Below are positions 49,064 to 56,720 of a DNA stretch of 64,000 bases, piece by piece. Under the pieces are notes generated by a model. That model searched no databases. It was given only the letters and a program-made list of their open reading frames with translations, and was not told where the DNA came from. How positions within the stretch are numbered: position 1 is the stretch's first letter; every line of letters starts with the position of its first letter. Source of the stretch: Actinomadura rudentiformis (GTDB lineage Bacteria; Actinomycetota; Actinomycetes; Streptosporangiales; Streptosporangiaceae); contig NZ_WBMT01000001.1 of NCBI RefSeq assembly GCF_008923185.1, forward strand, positions 248,001 to 312,000, in the 5' to 3' direction. A program made the translations under genes and the position numbers.

Positions 49064-49079
49064 CACGGTGTTCCCACCT

Positions 49080-49099
49080 GGATGAGAACGGGATGAAAG
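49080..49099. promoter_or_regulatory. Direct-repeat box in the kinase / DUF1003-regulator divergent promoter
   Basis: GGATGAGAACGGGATGAAAG has GATGA at 49081 and 49092, an 11-bp period. It lies 17 bp upstream of the DUF1003-like start and 61 bp upstream of the kinase start, so it could control both directions. Confidence 0.65.
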
Positions 49100-49160
49100 A
49101 GTACGCGCGTCCCACCGTTCGGGGAGGTGAGAGGATCGAGACGGACGGGGGAGGTCGAGG

Positions 49161-50507
49161 ATGCGGCTGATACCCGGCACGTTGCGCGGCCGTGTCACGC
49201 TGGTCGCCGCGGTGGGCGCGGCGGGCGTCCTGGTGATCTGCCTGGGCGTGCTTTTCGTGACCCTCGACCGGCAGCTCTGGTCGGCGCTGGACTCGGGGCT
49301 GGACTCACGCGCGGGCGACCTGGCCGCGGCCGTGCGCGCCGGCGACCTCGCCGAGCTGTCGGAGGACCCGATCGCCCAGCTGTACGCCCCTGACGGGCGG
49401 CTGATCGGCGGCTCGGCGTCCGTCCAGGGCCGGCTGCTCACCCCGCATGAGGTGCAGGAGGTGCGCGGTGCGGTGCGGACCACCCGCTCGGTGACGCTCG
49501 GACCAGGCGAAGGACGCGTCTCCGCGCGGCTGCTGTTCCAGCGCGTCACGCCCGGGGATCGTGTGCTGGCGGTCGGCGTGTCGGCCGAGCCGGTGCACGC
49601 GGCACGCGACCGGCTCGCCCTTGTCCTGTTCGTCGCGGCGCCGCCGCTGGTCGGTCTGCTCGCGCTGGCCGCCCGGGCCGTGGTGCGGACGGCGCTGCGT
49701 CCGGTCGGCGCGCTGACCCGGGAGGCGTCGGAGATCTCCTCGCTGGAGGCCGAACGCCGGTTGCCCGAGGTGCCCGGCGACGATGAGATCGCCCGGCTCG
49801 CCCGCACCCTCAACGGCATGCTCGCGCGGCTCCAGGTGGCAGCCGAGCGGGAACGCGCGTTCGTCGACGACGCCAGCCACGAGCTGCGCACTCCGATCGC
49901 CGTCCTGCGCGGCGAGCTGGAGCTCGCGCTGGCCGCCGCAGGCGGCGACCGGGAGGTGCTGCACTCGCTGCGCGCCGCCGCCGGCGAGGCCGACCGGCTG
50001 TCCCGGCTCGCCGAGGACCTGCTGCTGCTCGCCCGTGCCCGGGCCGGCTCGCTGATCGTCCGGACCGAGCCGGTCGACCTGCTCGACCTCGGCGCCGCCG
50101 AGGCGGACAGGCTCGGTTCGCTGTACGGACTGCGTACCGAGGTGTCCGGCGATCCGGTCGTGGTGGAGGCCGATCCCGACCGGCTGTCCCAGATCCTGGC
50201 CAACCTGGCCGCGAACAGCGCCGCGGCCGGGGCGCGCACCATCCGGATCGAGATCAGGGACGGCCGGGACGCCGTCACGCTCCGGGTCGCCGATGACGGC
50301 CCTGGATTTCCGCCCAGGCTGCTCACCGCGGCGTTCGCCCGGTTCACCCGCGGCGACGACGCCCGCGGCCGTTCCACGTCGGGCGCCGGCCTCGGCCTGT
50401 CGATCGTCCGAGCGGTGGTCACCGCGCACCGCGGGACGGTCACCGCCGACAACGGTGAGCCCCTCGGCGGCGCCGTGGTCACCGTCCGGCTGCCCCACGC
50501 CCCGTGA
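49161..50507 (+). CDS. Sensor histidine kinase
   Basis: 448 residues. Two membrane helices (about 13-34 and 152-172) bound an extracytoplasmic sensor domain of about 115 residues (35-150). HAMP at about 173-225, H-box DDASHELRTP with His240, N-box ILANLAANSAAAGA, G1 DDGPGFP and G2 GAGLGLSIV complete the kinase core. ATG 49161 has GGGGGAGGTCGAGG just upstream. It is a classic OmpR-partner kinase, divergent from the regulator pair. The sensor domain shows no Cys or metal motif, so the signal is unknown. Confidence 0.95.
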   Translation: MRLIPGTLRGRVTLVAAVGAAGVLVICLGVLFVTLDRQLWSALDSGLDSRAGDLAAAVRAGDLAELSEDPIAQLYAPDGRLIGGSASVQGRLLTPHEVQEVRGAVRTTRSVTLGPGEGRVSARLLFQRVTPGDRVLAVGVSAEPVHAARDRLALVLFVAAPPLVGLLALAARAVVRTALRPVGALTREASEISSLEAERRLPEVPGDDEIARLARTLNGMLARLQVAAERERAFVDDASHELRTPIAVLRGELELALAAAGGDREVLHSLRAAAGEADRLSRLAEDLLLLARARAGSLIVRTEPVDLLDLGAAEADRLGSLYGLRTEVSGDPVVVEADPDRLSQILANLAANSAAAGARTIRIEIRDGRDAVTLRVADDGPGFPPRLLTAAFARFTRGDDARGRSTSGAGLGLSIVRAVVTAHRGTVTADNGEPLGGAVVTVRLPHAP

Positions 50508-50539
50508 CAGCGAGACGGTGACCGGTACGGGTCAGGAGG

Positions 50540-50929
50540 TCAGGAGCAGGCGGTCCTGATCTTCTTGTGGGTCGCCTCCTTGAGCCGGTAATACCGCATG
50601 CCGGTGCCCGCGCAGACATACGTGGCCACGCCCTCGTTGCCGTCGTCATGGGCGACGGTCACCCAGTTGGTGGTCCCGTCGGTACTCCGCTGCACGGTGA
50701 CCGGAGCGGGACCCTCTACTCCGGGCGGGTTGCAGATGACGTTGCGGGTGCCGACGATCTTCCCGGCGTGGTGGCCGATACTGCTGGTGAATATGCAGGC
50801 GCGTGTCTCGGCGGCCTGTACGCCTGCATGGGCGGGAGGCACCGTCGCCAGCGTCAGGAGGGCGGCGGTGATGCCTGCACCTGCCAGGGCGCGGGCGGTG
50901 CTGACTCGTGTGAACCGGATCGTGCTCAC
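50540..50929 (-). CDS. Small secreted Cys-containing protein, paralogue A
   Basis: 129 residues. Signal peptide (hydrophobic ALAGAGITAALLTLATVPPA, cut after AHA near 35). The mature part has four cysteines: TRACIFTSS, NVICNPPGV, TYVCAGTG and RTACS at the end, which would form two disulfides. RYYRLKEATHKKIRTAC closely follows the same plan as the neighbouring gene (paralogue B). No known domain was recognised. ATG 50929 has AGGAGAAAC upstream. The convergent histidine kinase ends 32 bp away. Probably a secreted beta-type fold; function unknown. Confidence 0.8.
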   Translation of the reverse strand: MSTIRFTRVSTARALAGAGITAALLTLATVPPAHAGVQAAETRACIFTSSIGHHAGKIVGTRNVICNPPGVEGPAPVTVQRSTDGTTNWVTVAHDDGNEGVATYVCAGTGMRYYRLKEATHKKIRTACS

Positions 50930-50981
50930 GCTGTTTCTCCTCAGAGAGTAGGAATTCCCGGATGACGTGGAGCCGGTCCGT

Positions 50982-51338
50982 TCACGTGCACGGCACGGTG
51001 ATCTGGTGGTTCGTACCCTTCAGCCGGTAGGTCCGTGTCGCCGTTCCGGTGCACTTGTAGGCGGCGCCGCCGGTGCCGGTGGCCACGACGACCCAGGTGG
51101 TCGAGTTGACGCGACGCTCGATGACGACGGGGAGGGGGTGTTCGCTGTCCGGCGGGAAGCAGTAGCGGAAGCGTTCGCCAATGACGGCCCCTTCATGCAG
51201 TTCGAGGCTGGTCATCACGTGGCAGGCGCGGGCTTCGGCGGGCGAGCCGGTGCTCGTGACCAGCGCGGCGGACAGGCCCGTGGTGAGAACGGCTCCGGCG
51301 AGCCCCGCGCGGGTGAGTTTCGTGATGTGCGTGGACAT
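50982..51338 (-). CDS. Small secreted Cys-containing protein, paralogue B
   Basis: 118 residues from ATG 51338; an earlier in-frame codon gives an implausible basic extension. Signal peptide (LTRAGLAGAVLTTGLSAALV, cut near SPAEA at residue 35). Shared plan with paralogue A: RACHVMTSLELHEG, RYCFPPDSE, PVVIERRVNSTTWVVVATG, YKCTGTATRTYRLKGTNHQI and a last VPCT. The Cys-x-PP, TW-VVVA and Y-x-C-x-GT-x-R-Y-RLK positions coincide. The two genes lie 53 bp apart on the same strand, a tandem duplication. AAAGGAAAGG is found upstream of the start. Confidence 0.8.
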   Translation of the reverse strand: MSTHITKLTRAGLAGAVLTTGLSAALVTSTGSPAEARACHVMTSLELHEGAVIGERFRYCFPPDSEHPLPVVIERRVNSTTWVVVATGTGGAAYKCTGTATRTYRLKGTNHQITVPCT

Positions 51339-51606
51339 CGATGAACGGCCTTTCCTTTGTGGATGCTGTGGCCCCTTGTCTTGGCCGCCGTGTTTGCGGC
51401 CAGTGACAGTTCTACGAGGCCTTCTCAGGCCGAACATCGGTGGTCGCTACCGACTTAAGCCAGCGAAGGCGGAAGAGGGTCAGTAGATCCGCCCGCTGCC
51501 CCGGAACGTTTGATCACGGCTGGAGATCGTTTCGCGCAGCCCCGCTGACAGGCGACCAGGCGAGGATGATCATGGAAGGCACCTTCCCTGGATCAGAAAG
51601 GTCGCC

Positions 51607-52071
51607 ATGAAACGTCCACGCACCCTCGCAGGCGTCCTGACGGCCACGGCCACCGCCGCGTGCGTCCTCGGCATCGCCGACACCGCTGAAGCCGTCCCCT
51701 ACATATGCACCGACCGGGGCTACCCCAACGGCCGTCACGTCACGATCGACAACGACAACAACGGCGGTGGCGCGCATGTGGATGCGAACATCTGCTGGCG
51801 TCGCATCGGCAACGGCAACTACTACACGTTGACCCGCTACCACGTGAGGGACACCAAGGCGAACGGCGCCGGCGCGACTCCCAGGCTGGAATGGACCGGC
51901 CTCGACAGCGGCGACCCTTACTATTACGTCCCCTCGTCGCAATACCGTGCCTGGACCAGCGGCGACGTGGTCACCGCGGAGATCGAGTACAACAACATCC
52001 AGGGCCTGTACATTCGCGCCTGCCTGACCAACGCCGACAGGCCCGCCCATCACTGCGGTCCCAAGGCCTGA
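51607..52071 (+). CDS. Secreted protein, unknown family
   Basis: 154 residues. Signal peptide (TLAGVLTATATAACVLGIAD, cut after AEA near 28). The mature domain has four cysteines (YICTDRG, NICWRRIG, RACLTNA, HHCGPKA) and is rich in Tyr, Asn and Gly (TIDNDNNGGGAHVDANICW, PYYYVPSSQYRAWTSGD), which suggests an extracellular beta-sheet protein. GAAAGGTCGCC lies before ATG 51607. No homologous family was recognised. It is followed by a strong hairpin. Confidence 0.8.
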   Translation: MKRPRTLAGVLTATATAACVLGIADTAEAVPYICTDRGYPNGRHVTIDNDNNGGGAHVDANICWRRIGNGNYYTLTRYHVRDTKANGAGATPRLEWTGLDSGDPYYYVPSSQYRAWTSGDVVTAEIEYNNIQGLYIRACLTNADRPAHHCGPKA

Positions 52072-52098
52072 CCTCTGCCGCGTATGTGAATGCCTGAT

Positions 52099-52140
52099 AT
52101 CGCCCGCCCCTAAGAAATATGCCTTCTTGGGGCGGGCGAT
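52099..52140. terminator. Long bidirectional hairpin
   Basis: ATCGCCCGCCCC-T-AAGAA (52099-52116) pairs with TTCTT-GGGGCGGGCGAT (52124-52140), a 17-bp stem with one bulged T. It lies 28 bp after the secreted protein gene and also faces the minus-strand peptide gene at 52201. Confidence 0.82.
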
Positions 52141-52200
52141 CGTCATGGCCCCGTGAGCTGATCAGGTCCGGCCGGACGTGCCCGCGCCTGGCGCGTCTGA

Positions 52201-52320
52201 TCAGAAGCCGATGATCAGGGCGTACTCGACGGCGGAGGCGGCGCTGGCGCTGCCCGCGGCCGCCAAGAGCAGGAGGAGAGCGCCGATCAAAGAGGCGATC
52301 ATCAGCATCGTCTTGCGCAT
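52201..52320 (-). CDS. Small secreted peptide (39 aa precursor)
   Basis: ATG 52320 has a GGGAGGT site five bases upstream. The 39-residue product begins MRKTMLMIASLIGALLLLLA, a strong Sec-type signal with a likely cut after AGSASA near residue 27. The predicted mature part is ASAVEYALIIGF, 12 residues. EYALI recalls the class III (Flp) pilin start, ASAVEYxLI, although there the hydrophobic helix follows rather than precedes it. It is too short for most gene callers. Translation and role are unproven; high GC at third positions and the strong ribosome site argue that it is real. Confidence 0.6.
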   Translation of the reverse strand: MRKTMLMIASLIGALLLLLAAAGSASAASAVEYALIIGF

Positions 52321-52473
52321 TGCGTACCTCCCGAACACCCGCTGGCGCGGGGTCGCATCATTCTTCTATCGCACGGTATTCGAAACGGACGCCGTTGTGG
52401 ATGGGCGACGGCAACCCGCGCTCTGGCGGGGAGACTTACCGTGTACGGGTAGAGTGCGTCCGGAGGAAGATCC

Positions 52474-53190
52474 ATGACACCACGGACCGACGCCGACGAG
52501 CTGATCGAGCAGCCCCGCGTTCCGCTGAGCCGGAGGCGGGTGCTGCGTGCCGCCGTGGAGCTCGCCGACCGCGACGGCCTCGACTCGCTCACGATGCGCA
52601 GGCTCGCGCAGGAGGTCGGGGTCGAGGCGATGTCGTTGTACCACCATGTCGCCAACAAGGAAGCGGTCTTCGACGGCGTCGTCGAGGTGATCATCGGGGA
52701 GATCATGGCGGCGGTGGAGGAGGTCCAGGCTCCGTCCCCGGACGAGGACTGGCAGGCGGCTCTGCGCGCGCGGATCCTCGCCGCCCGGGAGGTCTTCCTG
52801 CGCCATCGCTGGGCGCCGCAGGTGTTCGAAACGCGTACTTCCGCGAGCCCGGTCGTCATCGGTTACCTGGACCACGTCGTCGCCATCCTCCGGGCGGGCG
52901 GGTTCTCCTTCGATCTGGCCCATCGTGCGCTGCATGTTCTGGGCAGCCGCGCGCTCGGGTTCACTCAGGAGTTGTTCCAGCCCGACGGCGCCCAGACCGC
53001 GAACGCCGCGGCCGCTGCGATGATGGAGCAGATGGCCGACCGGTTCCCGAACATCGTCGGGATGCTGGCGGAGGCCATGCACGACGATCCCGACGGCACT
53101 CTGGGGTTCTGCGACGACCAGTTCGAGTTCGAGTTCGCGCTCGACCTGATCCTCGAAGGTCTGGAACGGCGCCGCGCCGCCGCTTCGTAA
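52474..53190 (+). CDS. TetR-family regulator (TetR_C_1 type)
   Basis: 238 residues. Helix-turn-helix at about 18-65 (VLRAAVELADRDGLDSLTMR, LAQEVGVEAMSLYHHVANKE), the form seen in TetR proteins with the tetracycline-repressor-like C-terminal domain. This domain covers about 75-235. GGAGGAAGATCC precedes ATG 52474. It lies upstream of an oxidoreductase in the same direction whose promoter has three tandem palindromes, so it probably represses that gene. A related but not identical dyad, TACC-N7-GGTA, occurs 23 bp before its own start. Confidence 0.92.
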   Translation: MTPRTDADELIEQPRVPLSRRRVLRAAVELADRDGLDSLTMRRLAQEVGVEAMSLYHHVANKEAVFDGVVEVIIGEIMAAVEEVQAPSPDEDWQAALRARILAAREVFLRHRWAPQVFETRTSASPVVIGYLDHVVAILRAGGFSFDLAHRALHVLGSRALGFTQELFQPDGAQTANAAAAAMMEQMADRFPNIVGMLAEAMHDDPDGTLGFCDDQFEFEFALDLILEGLERRRAAAS

Positions 53191-53265
53191 CGCCTTCGGA
53201 CCGCGGCTGACCTGGTCGAACGCTTCCATCACGTTCGTCAACGACTGAACCCTCTCCGTACGCCC

Positions 53266-53324
53266 TTGACTCCCTTACGCCGTACGATTACCTTACGGCG
53301 TACGATAGCCTTACGACGTACGAT
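53266..53324 (+). promoter_or_regulatory. Promoter with three tandem operators
   Basis: CTTACGNCGTACGAT occurs three times at 53274-53288, 53292-53306 and 53310-53324, exactly 18 bp apart; each contains the palindrome TACGNCGTA. A -35 TTGACT (53266-53271) and -10 TACCTT (53289-53294) with 17-bp spacing lie over the first two. The last copy ends 15 bp before the oxidoreductase start. Confidence 0.85.
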
Positions 53325-53339
53325 AGAAGGGAACACACC

Positions 53340-54320
53340 ATGAAAGCCTGGAGCTGGGACCGCTACGGCCCGCCCGACGTGCTGACTCTCAAGAACGTCG
53401 ACGAACCCGACATCGCCCCGGACGAAGTGCTCGTCCGGGTGCGGGCGGCGTCCGTCAACCCCTACGACTGGCGGCACATGCGAGCCGACCCGAAGCTGGC
53501 ACGGCTCAGCGCCGGTTTGCGGCGGCCGAAACCAGGACTGATCCTCGGCGCCGACCTCGCCGGCGTCGTCGAGCGGGTGGGCGGCGAGGTGACCGGGCTG
53601 AATCCCGGTGACGAGGTCTTCGGGGAAGTCAAGCTGGGCTCGTTCGCCGAGGCTGTCGCCGTCCCGCAGACCAGGCTGGCCGTCAAGCCCGCCCGCCTCA
53701 CCTTCGAACAGGCGGCGTCGGTGTCGATGGCCGCGCACACCGCGCTGCAAGGGCTGCGGGACGAAGGGAAGATCTCCGCCGGGCAGCGGGTCCTGATCAA
53801 CGGGGCCTCCGGCGGGATCGGCACGTTCGCCGTCCAGCTCGCCAAGGCGTTCGGGGCCGAAGTCACCGGCGTGTGCAGCACCCGCAACGTCGACCTGGTC
53901 CGGTCGCTGGGCGCGGACGACGTCGTCGACTACACCCGCGACGATTTCACCGAACGGCAGGGGCGATACGACCTGCTCATGGACATCGTGGGCGACCGGT
54001 CGCTGGCCCGGCTGCGGCGCCCTCTGACCCCCCGCGGGACGCTCGTGATCGTGGGTGGCATCGCCTCGCCCCGCGGTGGCTTGCTCGGCCCGGCGGCGCA
54101 GGTGTTCCGCGGGGCCCTGGCCTCTCCCTTCGTCAGCCAGCGCATCGTCACCGTCCGCTGGAAGCCCAACTCCACGGACCTGCGCCTCCTGGCCGAGCTC
54201 ATGGAGAAGGAGCAGGTCACCCCCGTCATCGACCGGACCTACCCGTTCACCGAGATCCCCGAGGCGCTGCGCTACATCGAACGTGGCCATGCCCGAGGCA
54301 AAGTCGCCATCACCCTCTGA
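53340..54320 (+). CDS. NADP-dependent quinone oxidoreductase-like dehydrogenase
   Basis: 326 residues, medium-chain dehydrogenase of the zeta-crystallin type, no zinc cysteines. AASVNPYDWRHMRADPK and GADLAGVVERVGGEVTGLNP form the GroES-like domain; the NADP loop is NGASGGIGTFAVQLAK with ALGADDVVDY-like LGADDVVDYTRD following. Such enzymes reduce quinones or enals. GAAGGGAAC lies upstream of ATG 53340. Tightly controlled by three tandem operators, probably bound by the TetR protein encoded upstream. Confidence 0.93.
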   Translation: MKAWSWDRYGPPDVLTLKNVDEPDIAPDEVLVRVRAASVNPYDWRHMRADPKLARLSAGLRRPKPGLILGADLAGVVERVGGEVTGLNPGDEVFGEVKLGSFAEAVAVPQTRLAVKPARLTFEQAASVSMAAHTALQGLRDEGKISAGQRVLINGASGGIGTFAVQLAKAFGAEVTGVCSTRNVDLVRSLGADDVVDYTRDDFTERQGRYDLLMDIVGDRSLARLRRPLTPRGTLVIVGGIASPRGGLLGPAAQVFRGALASPFVSQRIVTVRWKPNSTDLRLLAELMEKEQVTPVIDRTYPFTEIPEALRYIERGHARGKVAITL

Positions 54321-54329
54321 TCGTCCTGC

Positions 54330-54540
54330 CGCCCGGGCGCTGATCTGGAGTGAGGCCCAGAGTCGTGCCGCGGTCTTCCTGGCCGTGCTGTCGGCCTCGG
54401 ACATCTCGCTGGCGTTGCTGGCCGACGCGACCGGCTTCGGTGCACCTACCTGATCGTCGCGACGGTAGACGCGGCGATTGCCGCGGCCGTAGTTGTGCTG
54501 GACATGCAGGCGCCGATCCGACTGATTGACAGCATGCTGT
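54330..54540 (+). pseudogene. Remnant of a small membrane protein gene
   Basis: One frame reads ARALIWSEAQSRAAVFLAVL then SASDISLALLADATGFG, which looks like the N-terminal helix of an uncharacterised actinobacterial membrane protein; it stops at 54453. The next frame continues CTYLIVATVDAAIAAAVVVL with a second helix and stops at 54545. Neither has a convincing start. A frameshifted, shortened membrane protein is the best explanation. Confidence 0.45.
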
Positions 54541-54562
54541 CATCATGACAGTATGTTGTCAT
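54528..54562. promoter_or_regulatory. Two operators, one covering the DJ-1 start codon
   Basis: GACAGCATGCTGTC (54528-54541) is a perfect 14-bp palindrome. ATGACA (54545-54550) and TGTCAT (54557-54562) form a second site with a 6-bp gap; its last bases are the AT of the ATG at 54561. Both share TGACA half sites. The MarR gene in the operon is the likely regulator. Confidence 0.78.
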
Positions 54563-55178
54563 GAACGTTGTCCATGTCGCCGTCTATGACACCCTCGCCG
54601 ACTGGGAGGTCGGGCACGCCATCGCCCATATCCGCAGCGAGCTGGGCCAGCGCGACCCCGGCCGCTTCGATGTGAAGACCGTGGCCGAGCGCCTGGATCC
54701 CGTCACCACCGTTGGCGGTATGCGGATCCTGCCCGACCTCGTCCTCGACGACCTCGACCCCGGCGGCAGCGCGATGCTGATCCTTCCTGGCGCCTACACC
54801 TGGGAGAACGGCAACCACGCTTTCGCCAGCAAGGCGCACGACTTCCTCGCGGCGGGCGTCCCGGTCGCGGCGATCTGCGGAGCGACCGCCGGGCTGGCGC
54901 GTGCGGGCCTCCTTGACGACCGCGACCACACCAGCAGCGCGCCGGAGTTCCTGGCCGCGACGGGGTACGCGGGAGCCGCCCGCTATCGCGATGCCCCGGC
55001 CGTCACCGACGGGCACCTGATCACGGCGAGCCCGACGGCGCCCGTGGAGTTCGCCCGCGAGATCCTCGACCTGCTCGGGGTGTACGAGCCGGACGTGCTG
55101 GACGCCTGGTACCGGCTCTACGGCGACCAGGACGCGGGCGCGTTCGCCGTGCTCGCCGCGGCCGGAGGTCCCCGATGA
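54561..55178 (+). CDS. DJ-1/PfpI family protein
   Basis: 205 residues. The nucleophile elbow is Cys106 in AAICGATAGLARAGLL, and Glu16 in DWEVGH is the conserved acid that tunes it. LILPGAYTWENG is the usual loop. Members act as glyoxalases, chaperones or redox sensors, or as GATase-like hydrolases; the closest style is the YdeA/PfpI group next to MarR genes. The start ATG 54561 has no Shine-Dalgarno site and sits inside an operator, so a leaderless mRNA is possible. It overlaps the MarR gene by ATGA. Confidence 0.9.
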   Translation: MNVVHVAVYDTLADWEVGHAIAHIRSELGQRDPGRFDVKTVAERLDPVTTVGGMRILPDLVLDDLDPGGSAMLILPGAYTWENGNHAFASKAHDFLAAGVPVAAICGATAGLARAGLLDDRDHTSSAPEFLAATGYAGAARYRDAPAVTDGHLITASPTAPVEFAREILDLLGVYEPDVLDAWYRLYGDQDAGAFAVLAAAGGPR

Positions 55179-55666
55179 GCGGCCCGGACGAACACCCCGG
55201 TGAGCTGATGGCCCGGACGGCGCTCGCCACGTTCCGTCTCAATGGGCAGTTCCTGGCCCTCGCCGACGAGCTGGCGCGGCCGGCCGGCCTGACCGCGGCC
55301 TGGTGGCAGGTGCTCGGCGCTGTCCTGCGCGAGCCGCTGCCGGTCGCCGGGATCGCCCGCGTCATGGGCATCACCCGCCAGTCCGTTCAGCGCATCGCCG
55401 ACCTGCTCGTCGCCAAGGGGCTGGCCGAGTACCGCCCCAACCCCGCGCACAGCAGGGCCAAGCTGCTCGCTCCGACCCCGGAAGGCCTGGCCGCCGTCGA
55501 ACGCATCATGCCCGATCAGCGAGCCTTCGCCGCCCGCCTCGCCGACCGGCTCGGAGCCGCTGAGCTAGGACGTGCGCTGGCCGCGATGGAAGAGCTCTCG
55601 ACGGCATTGGACGACCTCGATGCCGGCAAGGCCCCGGCCTCTGCGGAGGATCCCGATGCGGGCTGA
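55175..55666 (+). CDS. MarR-family regulator
   Basis: 163 residues. The winged helix is AWWQVLGAVLREPLPVAGIA then VMGITRQSVQRIADLLVAKG. The wing PNPAHSRAKLLAPTPEG is typical of MarR. Dimerisation helices cover the N- and C-terminal thirds. It overlaps both neighbours (ATGA upstream, 11 bp downstream), so it is the middle gene of a three-gene operon with the DJ-1 protein and an epoxide hydrolase. It likely autorepresses through the TGACA palindromes at 54528-54562. Confidence 0.93.
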   Translation: MSGPDEHPGELMARTALATFRLNGQFLALADELARPAGLTAAWWQVLGAVLREPLPVAGIARVMGITRQSVQRIADLLVAKGLAEYRPNPAHSRAKLLAPTPEGLAAVERIMPDQRAFAARLADRLGAAELGRALAAMEELSTALDDLDAGKAPASAEDPDAG

Positions 55667-56720
55667 TGCCACCGTCACACCGTTCCGCATAGACATCTCC
55701 GAGACGGCACTCGTCGACCTGGCCGAACGACTCTCGCGGGCCCCACTCCAGCAACCCGGCCGCGTCAACGAGCTTCTCGACCTGTGGCGGCAAGGCTTCG
55801 ACTGGCGAGAGTGGGAGGCCAGGCTCAACACCCATCCCCAGTTCACCACCGAGATCGACGGGCAGCGCATCCACTTCCTCCATGTTCGCTCCGCCGAACG
55901 CGACACTTTTCCGTTGATCCTCACCCATGGCTGGCCCGGCACGGTCGTGGAGTACCTCGACGTCATCGCACCGCTCACGGCCCAGGGTTTCGACCTGGTG
56001 ATCCCGTCGATCCCGGGCTTCGCCTTCTCCGGCCCGGCCTCCGGCTGGAACAGGTACCGCACCGCGCGGGCCTGGGCCGAGCTGATGCGGCGCCTCGGCT
56101 ACGAGTCGTACGGCGCCGTGGGCAACGACGTGGGGGCGACGATCTCGTTGGAACTGGGCAGGGAGGACCCCGAGCATGTCACCGGGATCCACGTCACGCA
56201 GATCTTCTCCCTGCCGGCAGATCCGCACGATGCCGGTGACCTCATCGGTGACGACCACGAGCGGCTCGAGCGTTCGACGGCGTTCATCCAGGAGCACGGC
56301 GCCTACCTGCGGCTGCACGCCACCCGGCCGGACACTCTCGCGCCCGCGCTGACCGACTCGCCCGTCGGCCTCCTCGGCTGGAACGCCCAGCTCCTGGAGA
56401 GCGTCGACCCCGCCTTCGCCCTTGCCAACATCACGATCTACTGGCTCACCGGCACGGGCGCATCCGCGATCCGCTTCTACCACGAGGACGCCCGCGTTTC
56501 CCGGCCCGGCGGGCCCACATCACGGCCCGTCGGCCTGGCCGAGTTCACCGGCGACTTCTTCGCCTCGATCCGGCGCTTCGCGCACCGCGACCACACGTCC
56601 ATCGTGTCCTGGAACACCTACCCGGGCGGCGGCCACTACGCCGCTCACCAGGCTCCCAGCGTGCTCGCGCAGGACATCACCGGATTCTTCCGATCGCTTG
56701 CTCATACGGCGACGGCGTAG
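55656..56720 (+). CDS. Epoxide hydrolase (EHN-type alpha/beta hydrolase)
   Basis: 354 residues. The N-terminal EHN domain (about 8-110) contains LAERLSRAPLQQPG and WREWEARLNTHPQFTTEIDG. HGWPG (91-95) provides the oxyanion hole, Asp158 in GNDVGATI is the nucleophile and His327 in GGHYAAHQAP is the base. The lid carries the tyrosines that open the epoxide (ITIYWLTGTGASAIRFY). Enzymes of this type hydrolyse epoxides of xenobiotics or juvenile-hormone-like substrates. ATG 55656 follows GCGGAGGATCCCG. Its 3' end overlaps the convergent LysE gene by 19 bp. Confidence 0.94.
   Translation: MRADATVTPFRIDISETALVDLAERLSRAPLQQPGRVNELLDLWRQGFDWREWEARLNTHPQFTTEIDGQRIHFLHVRSAERDTFPLILTHGWPGTVVEYLDVIAPLTAQGFDLVIPSIPGFAFSGPASGWNRYRTARAWAELMRRLGYESYGAVGNDVGATISLELGREDPEHVTGIHVTQIFSLPADPHDAGDLIGDDHERLERSTAFIQEHGAYLRLHATRPDTLAPALTDSPVGLLGWNAQLLESVDPAFALANITIYWLTGTGASAIRFYHEDARVSRPGGPTSRPVGLAEFTGDFFASIRRFAHRDHTSIVSWNTYPGGGHYAAHQAPSVLAQDITGFFRSLAHTATA

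Noticed and set aside
48464..50482. 672-codon minus-strand open frame across the DUF1003-like gene and histidine kinase
   Set aside because: Only its last 200 codons are a real protein; the rest is antisense to the kinase, Ser/Arg-rich and without motifs.
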